From NCBI RefSeq assembly GCF_000382385.1, contig NZ_KB908320.1, positions 186,001-250,000 of the forward strand: a stretch of 64,000 bases of DNA. Direction: 5' to 3'. The stretch comes from Segatella maculosa DSM 19339 = JCM 15638 (GTDB lineage: Bacteria; Bacteroidota; Bacteroidia; Bacteroidales; Bacteroidaceae). The notes beneath the pieces are model-generated. The model was not told the origin of the DNA, did no database searches, and saw only the letters and a list, made by a program, of their open reading frames with translations. This document shows, piece after piece, positions 37,114 to 45,605 of this stretch (the first letter of the stretch is position 1; each line of letters starts with the position of its first letter). The translations under genes and the position numbers were made by a program.

Positions 37114-38259
37114 TTATTTCAAACGCTCATAGTACTGCATCGGTGCAAAGCCGGCAATGTCGGGGTGGACGATTTGGATAATGTCGCTCAACAGCCTGTC
37201 GGGGTGGAAGCTCACTTGCTCGAAATAGGGTCTGCGCGTGCAATCACATGCATAAACATTGCGGGTTCGGAATGCCTTGAACTGTCTGTAGCCCGAATAT
37301 TCGGCCGCAAGCTCCTGCAAGGTGGCAGGGTGTCCGTTATATTTGAACAGCCACACATCGCTTTGCCCAGCCCTGTCCAAGACCGTTTCAAAGGGCAAAG
37401 ACAGGCTTCCGGCCTGATGGTCGTCGGCAAAGGCATAGTGTGCCCGTGCGTCTTTGAGCATCTGCCCGATGGTGCTCTGCCCACCCGGTACATACCATAC
37501 GCCGCCCGTCTTCTGCTCTGTGATGACCGACAGCGACTTCTTAGCCGTGCGTGCCTTCTTCATTAGTTGCTGATAATTGCACTTCACTCGATTGAACAAG
37601 GCAAAAGCCTCATGTTCGCGCCCATAGAGCATACCGTAGAACTTCATCCACTCCGCCCGTCCCAAGGCTGAAACCTCCATATAGTCGGCCGTCTCGATGA
37701 TGGGGATATGTATGTCTTCCAATTTCCCGTAGCCTCCGCTGTTCTCGAAAGGAGAGATGAGCAGGCCTTCGGGCTTCATGTCTATGATTTTCTCGACATC
37801 GGCACTCATGCTGTTTCCACAGTCGGCGACATGACGGGCTTCTGTCGGTTTCATCGTTGCACGCTTTTGTATATCGGGGATATTGATATAATTAAGGTCA
37901 CACACCCCACTGATGGCATCGGCTGCCTGAAGGTCATACAACAAACCGCAAAGCACCGTGGTAAAAACGACAGACCGCTTGATAGGCGTCCGTATGATGG
38001 TGGTAGAAGGATCGAGTCCTTCCGGTAGCCGAGTCCTTCCCTTTGGTACCAAGGCATACGTGTGGAGCGTTCGGCCTTTCTTCCATGGGTCAACCAGCTT
38101 CACAATCGTATATCCTTTGTATTTGACAATGGTCAGATGTCGGGCATTCTCCATACGGACAGTGTCCCCACCATCTGCACCACCCCTCGTTTGAGAATTG
38201 GTGCAAGCAGTGAAGACACTGAAGAGTATCGCTATTAAAACACTAAGAAGCTTTTTCAT
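37114..38259 (-). CDS. btuF: Vitamin B12 ABC transporter substrate-binding lipoprotein
   Basis: 381 residues. A signal with lipobox VFTAC at Cys19 is followed by a class III periplasmic-binding protein fold (FecB/BtuF): GVCDLNYINIPDIQKRAT, VEKIIDMKPEGLLISPF and IPIIETADYME. It binds corrinoid in the periplasm and delivers it to BtuC. It starts 1 bp inside the btuG stop codon (TAATG overlap), indicating coupled translation. Confidence 0.9.
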   Translation of the reverse strand: MKKLLSVLIAILFSVFTACTNSQTRGGADGGDTVRMENARHLTIVKYKGYTIVKLVDPWKKGRTLHTYALVPKGRTRLPEGLDPSTTIIRTPIKRSVVFTTVLCGLLYDLQAADAISGVCDLNYINIPDIQKRATMKPTEARHVADCGNSMSADVEKIIDMKPEGLLISPFENSGGYGKLEDIHIPIIETADYMEVSALGRAEWMKFYGMLYGREHEAFALFNRVKCNYQQLMKKARTAKKSLSVITEQKTGGVWYVPGGQSTIGQMLKDARAHYAFADDHQAGSLSLPFETVLDRAGQSDVWLFKYNGHPATLQELAAEYSGYRQFKAFRTRNVYACDCTRRPYFEQVSFHPDRLLSDIIQIVHPDIAGFAPMQYYERLK

Positions 38260-39377
38260 TACTTCCAGTCAATCCGCGTATTGAAGAATATCTTGCCCGG
38301 CCCTATGCCTATCTCGGCCGAACGAACTTCCTTACCATAGTTATCAAATTCTTTCAAACTGCCAGGCGTAGTGTAACTCGCATGTCCGCCTACTTTCTTA
38401 TACAGAGAGAAGAAAAGGTGGCCTGTTGCCGGATCAACGGCGATAGAAGCTGGAGAATAAGTCTTTGCATCTATTGTTACGGACAAAGGAGATACATACT
38501 GCGTGTTTACATCTAATTTACTGTAGCTTACAGATGAAGCTCCGTAGGGGGCATTCATCGTATAGAATGCACCGTTGTAATAAGCAGCTCCCGTTGCATC
38601 TTTGACAACGTCTTTAGCAACAGGCTTGCCATTCTCTTCAGTAAGGATTTTCAAGCCTGCGCCAATCTGGTTATACTTGGCATCATAACCACCCCAATCC
38701 AACACATAGAGACGATGGTTGACAATATAAATCTCTTGCGGGTTCTTTATGCCTTCTATCTTATGGTCGTCAACCTTTCCTGTGGTCAAGTTAATTACAG
38801 AGATGGTGCCATTGCCTTTGCCATAATCAGAGTTGGCCACGAACAAATTGTTGCCGCTACCGGCCAGACCTTCGGGATAGGAACCCACCTTATAGCTTTT
38901 GCGCAACTTAAAAGTAGCCGTATCTACAACTGCAACATAGCCACCATAGGTAGTCACCCAGATGGCACCAGCACCGGCAATGATATGGCGGGGCTGATTA
39001 CCTTCCTTTTTACCCAAAAGATCAGTCGTCTTGATTTGTTTCACCGACTTCAGGTTCTTGTCCATGACTTCAATGGTATGCTCTCCCGTCACAACGAGAT
39101 AGACCTTGCTGCCATAAACAATACCGTCATTGGGCGTATCGCCGAGCCCTCGACCATTTGCCGTGATGAATGCATCATTGGTCATGTTGCCTTTCTTGTA
39201 ATCCAAGTAGCTTATGGAGCCACCTATCTTACCACTCATATTTCCTGTACACACAACGAATGCGCCATTGCTGGTCGTAACAAGATGCAACTGCGGCGTA
39301 TCCTCTTCATTATCACACGACGTAAACGAAACTGCGCCCACGAGCAGGACGGCTAAACTTAATAAATACTTTTTCAT
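38259..39377 (-). CDS. btuG: BtuG-like surface lipoprotein, beta-propeller (DUF5074/YncE-like)
   Basis: 372 residues. Lipobox FTSC at Cys20 is followed by the acidic stretch DNEED, as in the Bacteroidetes surface lipoprotein export signal. The rest is a run of propeller blades (GGYVAVVDTATFKLRKSYKV, GTISVINLTTGKVDDHK, VLDWGGYDAKYNQIG). In Bacteroides, BtuG is an extracellular lipoprotein that captures B12 with very high affinity and passes it to BtuB. The position between btuB and btuF under a cobalamin riboswitch supports this assignment. Confidence 0.85.
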   Translation of the reverse strand: MKKYLLSLAVLLVGAVSFTSCDNEEDTPQLHLVTTSNGAFVVCTGNMSGKIGGSISYLDYKKGNMTNDAFITANGRGLGDTPNDGIVYGSKVYLVVTGEHTIEVMDKNLKSVKQIKTTDLLGKKEGNQPRHIIAGAGAIWVTTYGGYVAVVDTATFKLRKSYKVGSYPEGLAGSGNNLFVANSDYGKGNGTISVINLTTGKVDDHKIEGIKNPQEIYIVNHRLYVLDWGGYDAKYNQIGAGLKILTEENGKPVAKDVVKDATGAAYYNGAFYTMNAPYGASSVSYSKLDVNTQYVSPLSVTIDAKTYSPASIAVDPATGHLFFSLYKKVGGHASYTTPGSLKEFDNYGKEVRSAEIGIGPGKIFFNTRIDWK

Positions 39378-39397
39378 CTTTCTATTGTATTAATGTA

Positions 39398-41389
39398 TTA
39401 AAAATTATAACTGATTACTAACTGATAACTGATGCCCGGCATAGGATAATTACCCACGATTTCATATTGCCGGTTAAGCAGATTCTTAACATCTCCGCGC
39501 AAGAACAGTACACCTTTATATATAGGAAGGCTTCGGCTGAACGTAAGCCCCATATCCCAATACCCGTCCAACTTAGTTCCTTTGTGATGCTCATTATTGG
39601 GCCATCGGCTACTGACACCTGTCCCATGCACCACGACATCTACCCACGGATTGCCCCACTTCAAAGAAGCCGACGCCGTGTGCAACGGGATATAGGCTAT
39701 CTGCTTCCCGTAATACGGAGACTCACGGTCGGTATGATTGCTCACTTGCTGATAGCTGTAACTCCCGGCAAAAGAAAGATATTGTTTCGCACTGACGCGA
39801 TAATCTCCTTGCAAAGAACCTTCAATGCCTTTCATTTCTACCTTACCAACATTCACATTTGTCCAAATAAACATATTGTAGGGCACAGCAACTATCTTGT
39901 CCCTGACATGATTGAGATAGCCATCTATCGTCAGCTGTACCCCTACCCTATTCTCCCATCGTTTCTCCCATGCCAACCCGAGATTATACTGGTCGGTCAG
40001 TTCGGGATTCAGTTCCGTACTGCCATAATGGAAGAAATAGCTTTCGTTGAACGTCGGTGCACGGAATATGTTCTTATAGGAAGCCCTAATGTAGAAGTGT
40101 TCTGCAGCGAACGGTTGATAAGACACCGACAGCGAGGGCGACCATCTTCGCATGTTCTTGGCAGAAGCCCCTACCCTTGCACGGTTTATATAGTCTGAAA
40201 ACAACAGCCTACCCAGCAACGTGATGCGGGAGAAGACATATTTTGCCGACAGTGTTTGCAGCACGGTATGTCTGAAAGGACGCACGTCGGTCTTCAGACT
40301 GCTGTTTAAGTTGTTGAAGCTATAATCGGCAGCATAGCTGACCAGCCATTCCTCTGCCGGTCTGAACAACACGGCCACGGAGCCATAGGCCTCGCGCTGC
40401 CAATAGTCGGCATCCATCACGCCACCGGGATAATAGGCATCGCGATAGCTTGACGAAGCCCAATTAAACTTTCCCTTCGCCTTCCAACTCCACACTCCCG
40501 ACGGGCTATGTGCCTGCCAGTTCAGTTGTGCAAAAGCATTCCTGTCGTGCAGCGTCTCGCCACTGAGGTTCGTATAATACTTCACGATGCCCGGCAATTG
40601 TCGGTCGTTATCGTAATAATAGAGTTTACCGTCCAACCGCCCCCTACTGCCCGTCTGCAAATAGAGGTTCACCTCACCATGCCCGCTGTTCATCCTACTG
40701 TTGGCACGACGCTCGCGGGTCTTGTAAATCCCGTTGCGCAGGGTGAAAGGATAATCATTCTCGGCATAAACATATTCTCCCAAAGCCGAAACTGTCACAC
40801 GCTCGCTCAATGAATGGACATAACGCACAAACGGACTCACATAGCCGAACGAACCTTGTTTGAGCTGTGTCGTCATGTGTGCTCGCTTGTCCTTTGGCAC
40901 ATCTCTCAATGTCTCTATGGAGAATACGGCGACCGAAGCTGCCTCACGAGCCGAGACGAACACATCGCTACTCCCGCCTACCGCCAACAGCAACGAAGCC
41001 ACGTTGTCCAACGAATAGCGCGACACGTCGATTGCACCGCTTTGGCAGTCGCTCAACAGCACACCGTCATAGCTAACCCCCGTATGCTGCGCACCGAAGC
41101 CCCGCACACCGATGGTCTTCATGCCACCTGCACCGCCATAATCACGCAGGTTCGCGCCCGGCATGCGGTGTAGCGCATCAGCAATGTCAGTGATGCCCAT
41201 GTCAAGCATGTCTCGCCGCGTAACCTGCCTCACGGGTACTGTCCCCATGGTCTCGCGCCGAGCCGACACCTCTACGCCTCGAAGTTCATGCACATGCAAG
41301 CTGTCTGCCGACTGCTGGGCAGACAGCATGCAACAAGCCATTGGTTGAAGCCACAAGCAAACCGCAATCCTTGCCATGCGATTATCCAT
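39398..41389 (-). CDS. btuB: TonB-dependent vitamin B12 outer-membrane receptor
   Basis: 663 residues. Signal peptide to about residue 25, a TonB box-like ELRGVEVSARRE (about 34-45), a plug domain (MLDMGITDIADALHRMPGAN, then GVRGFGAQHTGVSYDGVLL) and a 22-strand barrel ending in the aromatic C terminus SYNF. No carboxypeptidase-like extension, so it is not SusC-type. First gene of the operon, directly behind the riboswitch, and expected to import corrinoids captured by BtuG. Confidence 0.92.
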   Translation of the reverse strand: MDNRMARIAVCLWLQPMACCMLSAQQSADSLHVHELRGVEVSARRETMGTVPVRQVTRRDMLDMGITDIADALHRMPGANLRDYGGAGGMKTIGVRGFGAQHTGVSYDGVLLSDCQSGAIDVSRYSLDNVASLLLAVGGSSDVFVSAREAASVAVFSIETLRDVPKDKRAHMTTQLKQGSFGYVSPFVRYVHSLSERVTVSALGEYVYAENDYPFTLRNGIYKTRERRANSRMNSGHGEVNLYLQTGSRGRLDGKLYYYDNDRQLPGIVKYYTNLSGETLHDRNAFAQLNWQAHSPSGVWSWKAKGKFNWASSSYRDAYYPGGVMDADYWQREAYGSVAVLFRPAEEWLVSYAADYSFNNLNSSLKTDVRPFRHTVLQTLSAKYVFSRITLLGRLLFSDYINRARVGASAKNMRRWSPSLSVSYQPFAAEHFYIRASYKNIFRAPTFNESYFFHYGSTELNPELTDQYNLGLAWEKRWENRVGVQLTIDGYLNHVRDKIVAVPYNMFIWTNVNVGKVEMKGIEGSLQGDYRVSAKQYLSFAGSYSYQQVSNHTDRESPYYGKQIAYIPLHTASASLKWGNPWVDVVVHGTGVSSRWPNNEHHKGTKLDGYWDMGLTFSRSLPIYKGVLFLRGDVKNLLNRQYEIVGNYPMPGISYQLVISYNF

Positions 41390-41444
41390 TATTTGTCAAA
41401 CCCTATTCATTACGCTTCCGTCGCTCTCCTCGAAGCAACCAAGC

Positions 41445-41625
41445 ATCAACTTGCAACGGCAGGTCTTCTGACTTCACGACTCACGAAGAAACACCTTCCC
41501 GACATAACAACCGTCAGTGGCCTTTCGTTTCTTCCAAAACATCGTTCACAGCAGCGGGACTGTCAGGGATTTCCACCCTGTTCCCATTTAATCAATCACA
41601 CATTGAACCGATTGCAACCGCGAAA
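41445..41625 (-). ncRNA. Cobalamin riboswitch
   Basis: The minus strand shows the classic elements in order. GGGAACAGGGTGGAAATCCC (41586-41567) leads to GACAGTCCCGCTGCTGTGA, then GCCACTG (41521-41515), GGGAAGGTG, and the B12 box AGTCAGAAGACCTGCC (41473-41458). It ends about 60 nt before the btuB ATG, where it can hide the start site. A weak -7-like TAATTTCG lies just upstream. It binds adenosyl- or methylcobalamin and should shut off the five-gene uptake operon. Confidence 0.95.
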
Positions 41626-41680
41626 TTACGATAAAAACTTCAAACGGCCAAAATAAAAGAGGGAAAAAGCCTCCAAAAGC

Positions 41681-41730
41681 CCTACCAAAAGCCTCCCCCG
41701 ACCCCTCCGAAGGAGGGGAGACCAAGCTTG
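41681..41730 (-). repeat. GC-rich dispersed element, copy 2
   Basis: In minus orientation: GCCCGCAAGCTTGGTCTCCC, then a CCCCTCCTTCGGAGGGG palindrome and TCGGGGGAGGC. The same head (GCCCGCAAGCT) and GC palindrome appear at 12.87, 44.60 and 45.49 kb. Confidence 0.75.
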
Positions 41731-41768
41731 CGGGCAATGGCAATGATGAATAATGCATGATAAACAAA

Positions 41769-41806
41769 AATAGACCTTGAGAACTAAAGTGTTCTCAAGG
41801 TCTATT
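41769..41806 (-). terminator. Terminator downstream of the HU-like gene
   Basis: Perfect 16-bp stem AATAGACCTTGAGAAC / GTTCTCAAGGTCTATT with a 6-nt loop. On the minus strand it is followed by TTTG, insulating the B12 riboswitch from upstream transcription. Confidence 0.9.
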
Positions 41807-41814
41807 TGCATTTT

Positions 41815-42115
41815 ACTCCCCTCCCTCTTCGGGGAGGGGTTGGGGGAGAGGCTTCATTCTCCCCTCCCTTGGGAGGGGCTGGGGGTGGGCTTTTGGGTGA
41901 GGCTCCCGGGTGTGTATTAAAACGGGGAGGGCACACAGACAAGCGAGTTAATCATAAGGTGAATTTTGATTTTGACTAAATACAGGTAAGTCGTGCACCC
42001 TCCCCAAGAAACCTCCCCCAACCCCTCCGAAGGAGGGGAGCACAAATAGCGTGCAAACTAATTCCTCGCAAGCTCTGCCTCCCCTCCCTTCGGGAGGGGC
42101 CGGGGGTGGGTGTCA
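41815..42115. repeat. Cluster of GC-rich dispersed palindromes
   Basis: Four or more copies at about 41818-41842, 41860-41893, 42010-42038 and 42078-42113, in both orientations, with cores such as CCCCTCCCTTCGGGAGGGG followed by GGGGGTGGG. With copy 2 they fill the gap between the HU-like gene and the B12 operon. No gene is seen. Confidence 0.8.
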
Positions 42116-42142
42116 GGGAGTGGGTGTTAGGGTATTGGGCTT

Positions 42143-42592
42143 TCAATTCCCGTGCTGCCCTATTCCCCCTTCCTCTTTTTTCTTCTTCTTCTTTTCTTCC
42201 TTCCGTTTCTCGTTATCCACCTCCACTTCTATCTTCTTCAGTGCCTGACGAATAGAATCCTTCCACGTCACGATGACACGGGGCTTTTTCAGCGAAGTGG
42301 CGCACACATCCTCCTCCTTGGCTTCCATCTTCGAGGGTATCGCGGTACGAATGGAAAAAATGTCGCCGAGGTCGAGCGAGGCACCCAACTTGATGACCTC
42401 GATGAAGATGTTGCGCAGCGTGACGAGCACGTTACGCACGTCGCCCTCGCTCAATGATGTTTCGCGCACGATGCGTTCCACGAGCCAGTTGGCCGAGAAC
42501 TTGGTAATCGACTTGGGTTCGGCATAATATGCCCGCTGCCCTTTTTTCGGCCCGATGCCGAGCACTCTTGATACAACTTTGAAGTTAATCAT
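42143..42592 (-). CDS. HU-like DNA-binding protein (Bacteroidetes HU-HIG type)
   Basis: 149 residues. MINFKVVSRVLGIGPKKGQRAYYAEP opens it, and the HU-like fold holds ERIVRETSLSEGDVRNVLVTLRNIFIE and LGASLDLGDIFSIRTAIPSK. The last ~30 residues are almost all Lys and Glu. It differs clearly from the canonical HU at 32167. Proteins like this are common, often multicopy, and of unknown specific role. Expressed alone; terminator at 41769-41806. Confidence 0.85.
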   Translation of the reverse strand: MINFKVVSRVLGIGPKKGQRAYYAEPKSITKFSANWLVERIVRETSLSEGDVRNVLVTLRNIFIEVIKLGASLDLGDIFSIRTAIPSKMEAKEEDVCATSLKKPRVIVTWKDSIRQALKKIEVEVDNEKRKEEKKKKKKEEGGIGQHGN

Positions 42593-42675
42593 AATTCACT
42601 GTATTTAATTGATTAATAAAAGGTTATTTTCTTATTTCGTCTGTCTTCCCGACGCTCTCCTGTCATCTGTTTTGG

Positions 42676-42785
42676 AGAGATACTATCTGTCCTTTCCTAC
42701 ACATACTATCTCTCCTCGAGGACATATACTATCTCTCCTCCCCTACACATACTATCTCTCCTCAAGGACATATACTATCTGTCCG
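42676..42785. repeat. 23-bp tandem array (TACTATC class)
   Basis: Units start at 42681, 42704, 42727, 42750 and 42773, exactly 23 bp apart. The first is dyad AGATACTATCT and the last GGACATATACTATCTGTCC. The same TACTATC class forms the middle section of the 12.4-kb array, 30 kb away. It lies between the fimbrillin stop and the HU-like start. Confidence 0.9.
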
Positions 42786-42839
42786 AAACGACACATTCCA
42801 TATATTGCGCAAGGGGGTAACAGCATCGCATATCTGAAC

Positions 42840-44561
42840 TTAAAAATTGACAAATGACCGGACACCTATCTTCTGCCCTGAATATGGGGTTAGATCTTTC
42901 TGATATCCCATATTGATACGATAGCCTTTCTTTACCAAACCTACAACCCATCCATATTTGGTATCATACTCTGATGAACTCCAATAAGCATAGAATTCAT
43001 GATCCCAAGTACCACCGGGGAAGCCTCCGGGATAAGGATGGAAAACAGTATTTCCGCTTTGCAGGGGAGTTCCTCCCACCTGCGTGAAGGCTACGTTTGC
43101 CAGCTTTATCTCCCAATTGTTGAGGTCTGTCGGATAAGGTTGCGTGGCAATACCCGTGTTCAGCACTTGCAGAGCGGTGCTCCATTGGCCTAACGTGGGC
43201 AGATACCATTTGCTGACGTTTGCCCCTGTGACGGTTGTTTCGGGGTCGTAAGTACCTGCAATATAGAAAGCCGGATAGTTCGTCTGGTCGCTGCCCTTGA
43301 TGATACCGTCTGTGCTGCATGCCGTAGTCCATGTTTCCTCGTAACCATTCATACGGACATATTGTGTCAGCGTGGTATTATCCATGTTTGTCGAGGTTTG
43401 CATATTCGTCTTTCCCCATTGCAGTACTTTGTTTCCGCCATTGGCATCTTTCAGCGCGATAGCGAATCTCTTGCTTTGGCTTGCTACTAAGGCGATGGGC
43501 GTCTTTGCCGTTGCTGCCGTTGCACCACCATAGACAGTTTCAGTAATATACCCTATGGTGCCGTCGCTAAACAGGTAGAGGAAATTATACAGCAGCTTGA
43601 TGTTGAGCACGTAGGCACCGTTTGGGTCCAGCTTCATCGCTTTGAGATTTGCCATATTGCCGGACATGTTTTGTTGATAGATGGTGCCACTGTTGAAGCG
43701 GAAGTCCATATAGCCTACTTCTGCCTTCGGCGTGAAATAGACTTCCTCATTGCTTGTTGAAACATAAGTATCGGTTGCTGCTGTGGCAGCATTGAAAGTG
43801 AAGGGGATATTTTCTGTTGCATGCTGCGCTGCTTGCCAAGTTGCAGTCGATGCATCATAGGTGGAGCCTGTAATAAATCCCAGGGGGGCTTTCGGAGTCA
43901 ATACCGCAGTAACTGCCGGGAAGTCCATGTAGCCTGTCAGCTTGAATTTTACCTTCGCAGCCGCATGCTTCATTGTGAAAGGCACCAGCTGATGATAGGG
44001 AGTTGCTGTGATGGCTTGTGTGGTGCGGCCGATGAATGCATCGCTGGCGTTAGCACGGGTCACGGTCAGGTAGTTCCCGTTGCGCTGTAGCTTGCTGTTG
44101 AAGAGCACGAAGTCATACATGCCGGGTTCCAACTCTATGGCCTTGTCGCCTGAATAGCGGAACACGCCGCCTGTTATCGTCCCCGTCACTTCGCCTTTGA
44201 AAGCATGGGTGGCATGGTCGTAGGCCAGCATGGTGTAGGTGTCGTTAGGCAGCGTGCGCGTAGTTGCCGACTTTGCTTGCTTGGTTGTGTCGCGTTGCAG
44301 GGTGCATAGTGCCAAAATACCGTTACCAAGGTTCACGGTCTGCTGCTGAAGCACAGCTCCATTGCTGTTTGTGCGGGTCATGTCTGTCTCGCCATTGTCA
44401 TTATAATCGGCAAAGTCGACCTTGAACTCCACAGCCTTGGTCACGTCTATCTTGCCGTTTCGTGTTCCGTTGTTATCTTCGTTGTCATCGTTGCTGCTGC
44501 ATGCCGCCAGCATTCCTGCCACGAGCAACAGACTTGCTTTAAAAAATATCTTTCTTTTCAT
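42840..44561 (-). CDS. Fimbrillin-family lipoprotein with C-terminal DUF1566/Lcl-like domain
   Basis: 573 residues. Lipobox LAAC at Cys21 followed by SSNDDNEDNN, a surface-export-type acidic signal. The fimbrillin-like region (about 35-330) includes HAAAKVKFKLTG and PYHQLVPFTM. The C-terminal ~180 residues have the pattern WYLPTLGQWSTAL, EFYAYWSSSEYDTKYGWVV and KIGVRSFVNF, as in DUF1566/Lcl domains. Probably a minor pilin, tip adhesin or related surface lipoprotein. The small acidic gene 44681-44920 lies directly upstream and probably shares its transcript. Confidence 0.82.
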   Translation of the reverse strand: MKRKIFFKASLLLVAGMLAACSSNDDNEDNNGTRNGKIDVTKAVEFKVDFADYNDNGETDMTRTNSNGAVLQQQTVNLGNGILALCTLQRDTTKQAKSATTRTLPNDTYTMLAYDHATHAFKGEVTGTITGGVFRYSGDKAIELEPGMYDFVLFNSKLQRNGNYLTVTRANASDAFIGRTTQAITATPYHQLVPFTMKHAAAKVKFKLTGYMDFPAVTAVLTPKAPLGFITGSTYDASTATWQAAQHATENIPFTFNAATAATDTYVSTSNEEVYFTPKAEVGYMDFRFNSGTIYQQNMSGNMANLKAMKLDPNGAYVLNIKLLYNFLYLFSDGTIGYITETVYGGATAATAKTPIALVASQSKRFAIALKDANGGNKVLQWGKTNMQTSTNMDNTTLTQYVRMNGYEETWTTACSTDGIIKGSDQTNYPAFYIAGTYDPETTVTGANVSKWYLPTLGQWSTALQVLNTGIATQPYPTDLNNWEIKLANVAFTQVGGTPLQSGNTVFHPYPGGFPGGTWDHEFYAYWSSSEYDTKYGWVVGLVKKGYRINMGYQKDLTPYSGQKIGVRSFVNF

Positions 44562-44601
44562 TTCCTTTAGTTCTTAATTCGTAATACATTTTTCTTAATT
44601 A

Positions 44602-44690
44602 GCCCGTAAGCTCACGCTCCCTCCCTTGGGGAGGGCTGGGGTGGGTATTCTCCCCTCCTTTGGAGGGGCCGGGGGAGGCTCTACTCTTCT
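44602..44690 (+). repeat. GC-rich dispersed element, double copy
   Basis: TAGCCCGTAAGCTCACGCTC, then CCTCCCTTGGGGAGGGCTGG; a second palindrome CCCCTCCTTTGGAGGGG follows. A damaged copy (TAGCCCGCAAGCTCGCGTTC) lies at about 45494. The last bases touch the 3' end of the small acidic gene. Confidence 0.75.
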
Positions 44691-44920
44691 TCCTCCTCGT
44701 CCCACAAACTGTTATGCTGCTTTGCCGGTGCCACCGTACTCTGGTCTCCAAAGAGTGCGGTTCCCACGTCGTGCTCTCCCTTGTCTTCGTAACCTGTCTC
44801 TACAGTAGAGGCATTGCCGTTGGGAAGGACGGAATTGCAGATAAAGTTGTCCTCTTCCATAGGAATAACCTTGCAGTGCGGAGCAACATAAGGTAATCTT
44901 TCTTTCTCTTCTTTGTTCAT
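44681..44920 (-). CDS. Small acidic protein upstream of fimbrillin, unknown function
   Basis: 79 residues, MNKEEKERLPYVAPHCKVIP, then MEEDNFICNSVLPNGNAS, ending NSLWDEEEEE. I use the ATG at 44920; a longer frame runs up through the 30-bp inverted repeats and is not credible. The YxAPxCxVIxMEEDNFICNS pattern recalls the many tiny Bacteroidales proteins of form Y-x-x-P-x-x-x-x-I-x-x-E found near surface loci. No signal peptide. Function unknown; the position suggests a link to the fimbrillin gene. Confidence 0.65.
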   Translation of the reverse strand: MNKEEKERLPYVAPHCKVIPMEEDNFICNSVLPNGNASTVETGYEDKGEHDVGTALFGDQSTVAPAKQHNSLWDEEEEE

Positions 44921-44988
44921 AATCTCTAATTTATAGGGTAAATATTCTTTTGCTTTGTTTTCTTTGTCTCGTTGCGTGCATGGTGCAT

Positions 44989-45084
44989 GTAGGGACGCAC
45001 GGCTCGTGCGTCCGCTCCAATAACCCACTAACTGCCAACTCGTCAACCGTGGTGAGCGGACGCACGAGCCGTGCGTCCCTACAT
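44989..45084. repeat. Inverted pair of the 30-bp dispersed repeat (copies B and C)
   Basis: TGTAGGGACGCACGGCTCGT then GCGTCCGCTC at 44989-45018, and its exact reverse complement at 45055-45084, 36 bp apart. Together they can form a 30-bp stem, and each copy is itself palindromic. Copy A is at 21841-21870. They lie in the leader of the fimbrillin locus. Confidence 0.92.
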
Positions 45085-45227
45085 TTTGCTCCCTTATTTC
45101 GTTCATTTTTTGCTCATAAAGGGACACGAATATGCGAACAAAGGGAACTCCGAGAAGCCCTTTGTTTATTAGTGTTACACGCGCTTCGCGCGCGCGTACG
45201 TGAAGACGTTTAAACGCCAGGTGCGCT

Positions 45228-45265
<38 letters not shown>

Positions 45266-45381
45266 GCAAATTATTTGGATTAACCAAATAATAAGCGTTA
45301 AAAGATGCAGAGAAATCAAAGTTTCTTTGCATCAAGCTCACACCTTTATAATATATATGATTACTTTTTATCATCGCGTGC

Positions 45382-45389
45382 AAAGGTAA
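45382..45389 (-). promoter_or_regulatory. -7 box of the fimbrillin locus
   Basis: Minus strand TACCTTTGC. The first start codon downstream is at 44920, so the leader is about 450 nt and contains a GATGCAGAGAAA/TTTCTTTGCATC hairpin (about 45305-45335), the TG tract and the 30-bp inverted pair. Confidence 0.55.
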
Positions 45390-45605
45390 GGCTAATTCTG
45401 CAAATTACCAAACTTTTCTTTGACTTTTGAACATTGAGCATTGAAGTTTGACCTTTGACCATTGAACTTTGAAGTTTATGATTAGCCCGGTATTAGCCCG
45501 CAAGCTCGCGTTCCCTCCTTGGATAATCTGGAGTAAATTCTTTTTCTCTCACGATATACCTTTATCTTTACAACAGGTTATTCGAGTTATGCAAAGCGCG
45601 GTCTG

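Noticed and set aside
41620..41627. TAATTTCG as the B12 operon -7 box
   Set aside because: Mismatched at the key TTTG; the position fits but the motif is too weak to annotate separately.
44921..45127. N-terminal extension of the small acidic protein to 148 residues
   Set aside because: The extension is translated from the 30-bp inverted repeats (GTHGSCVRS, SGRTSRASLHAP) and has no protein-like features.
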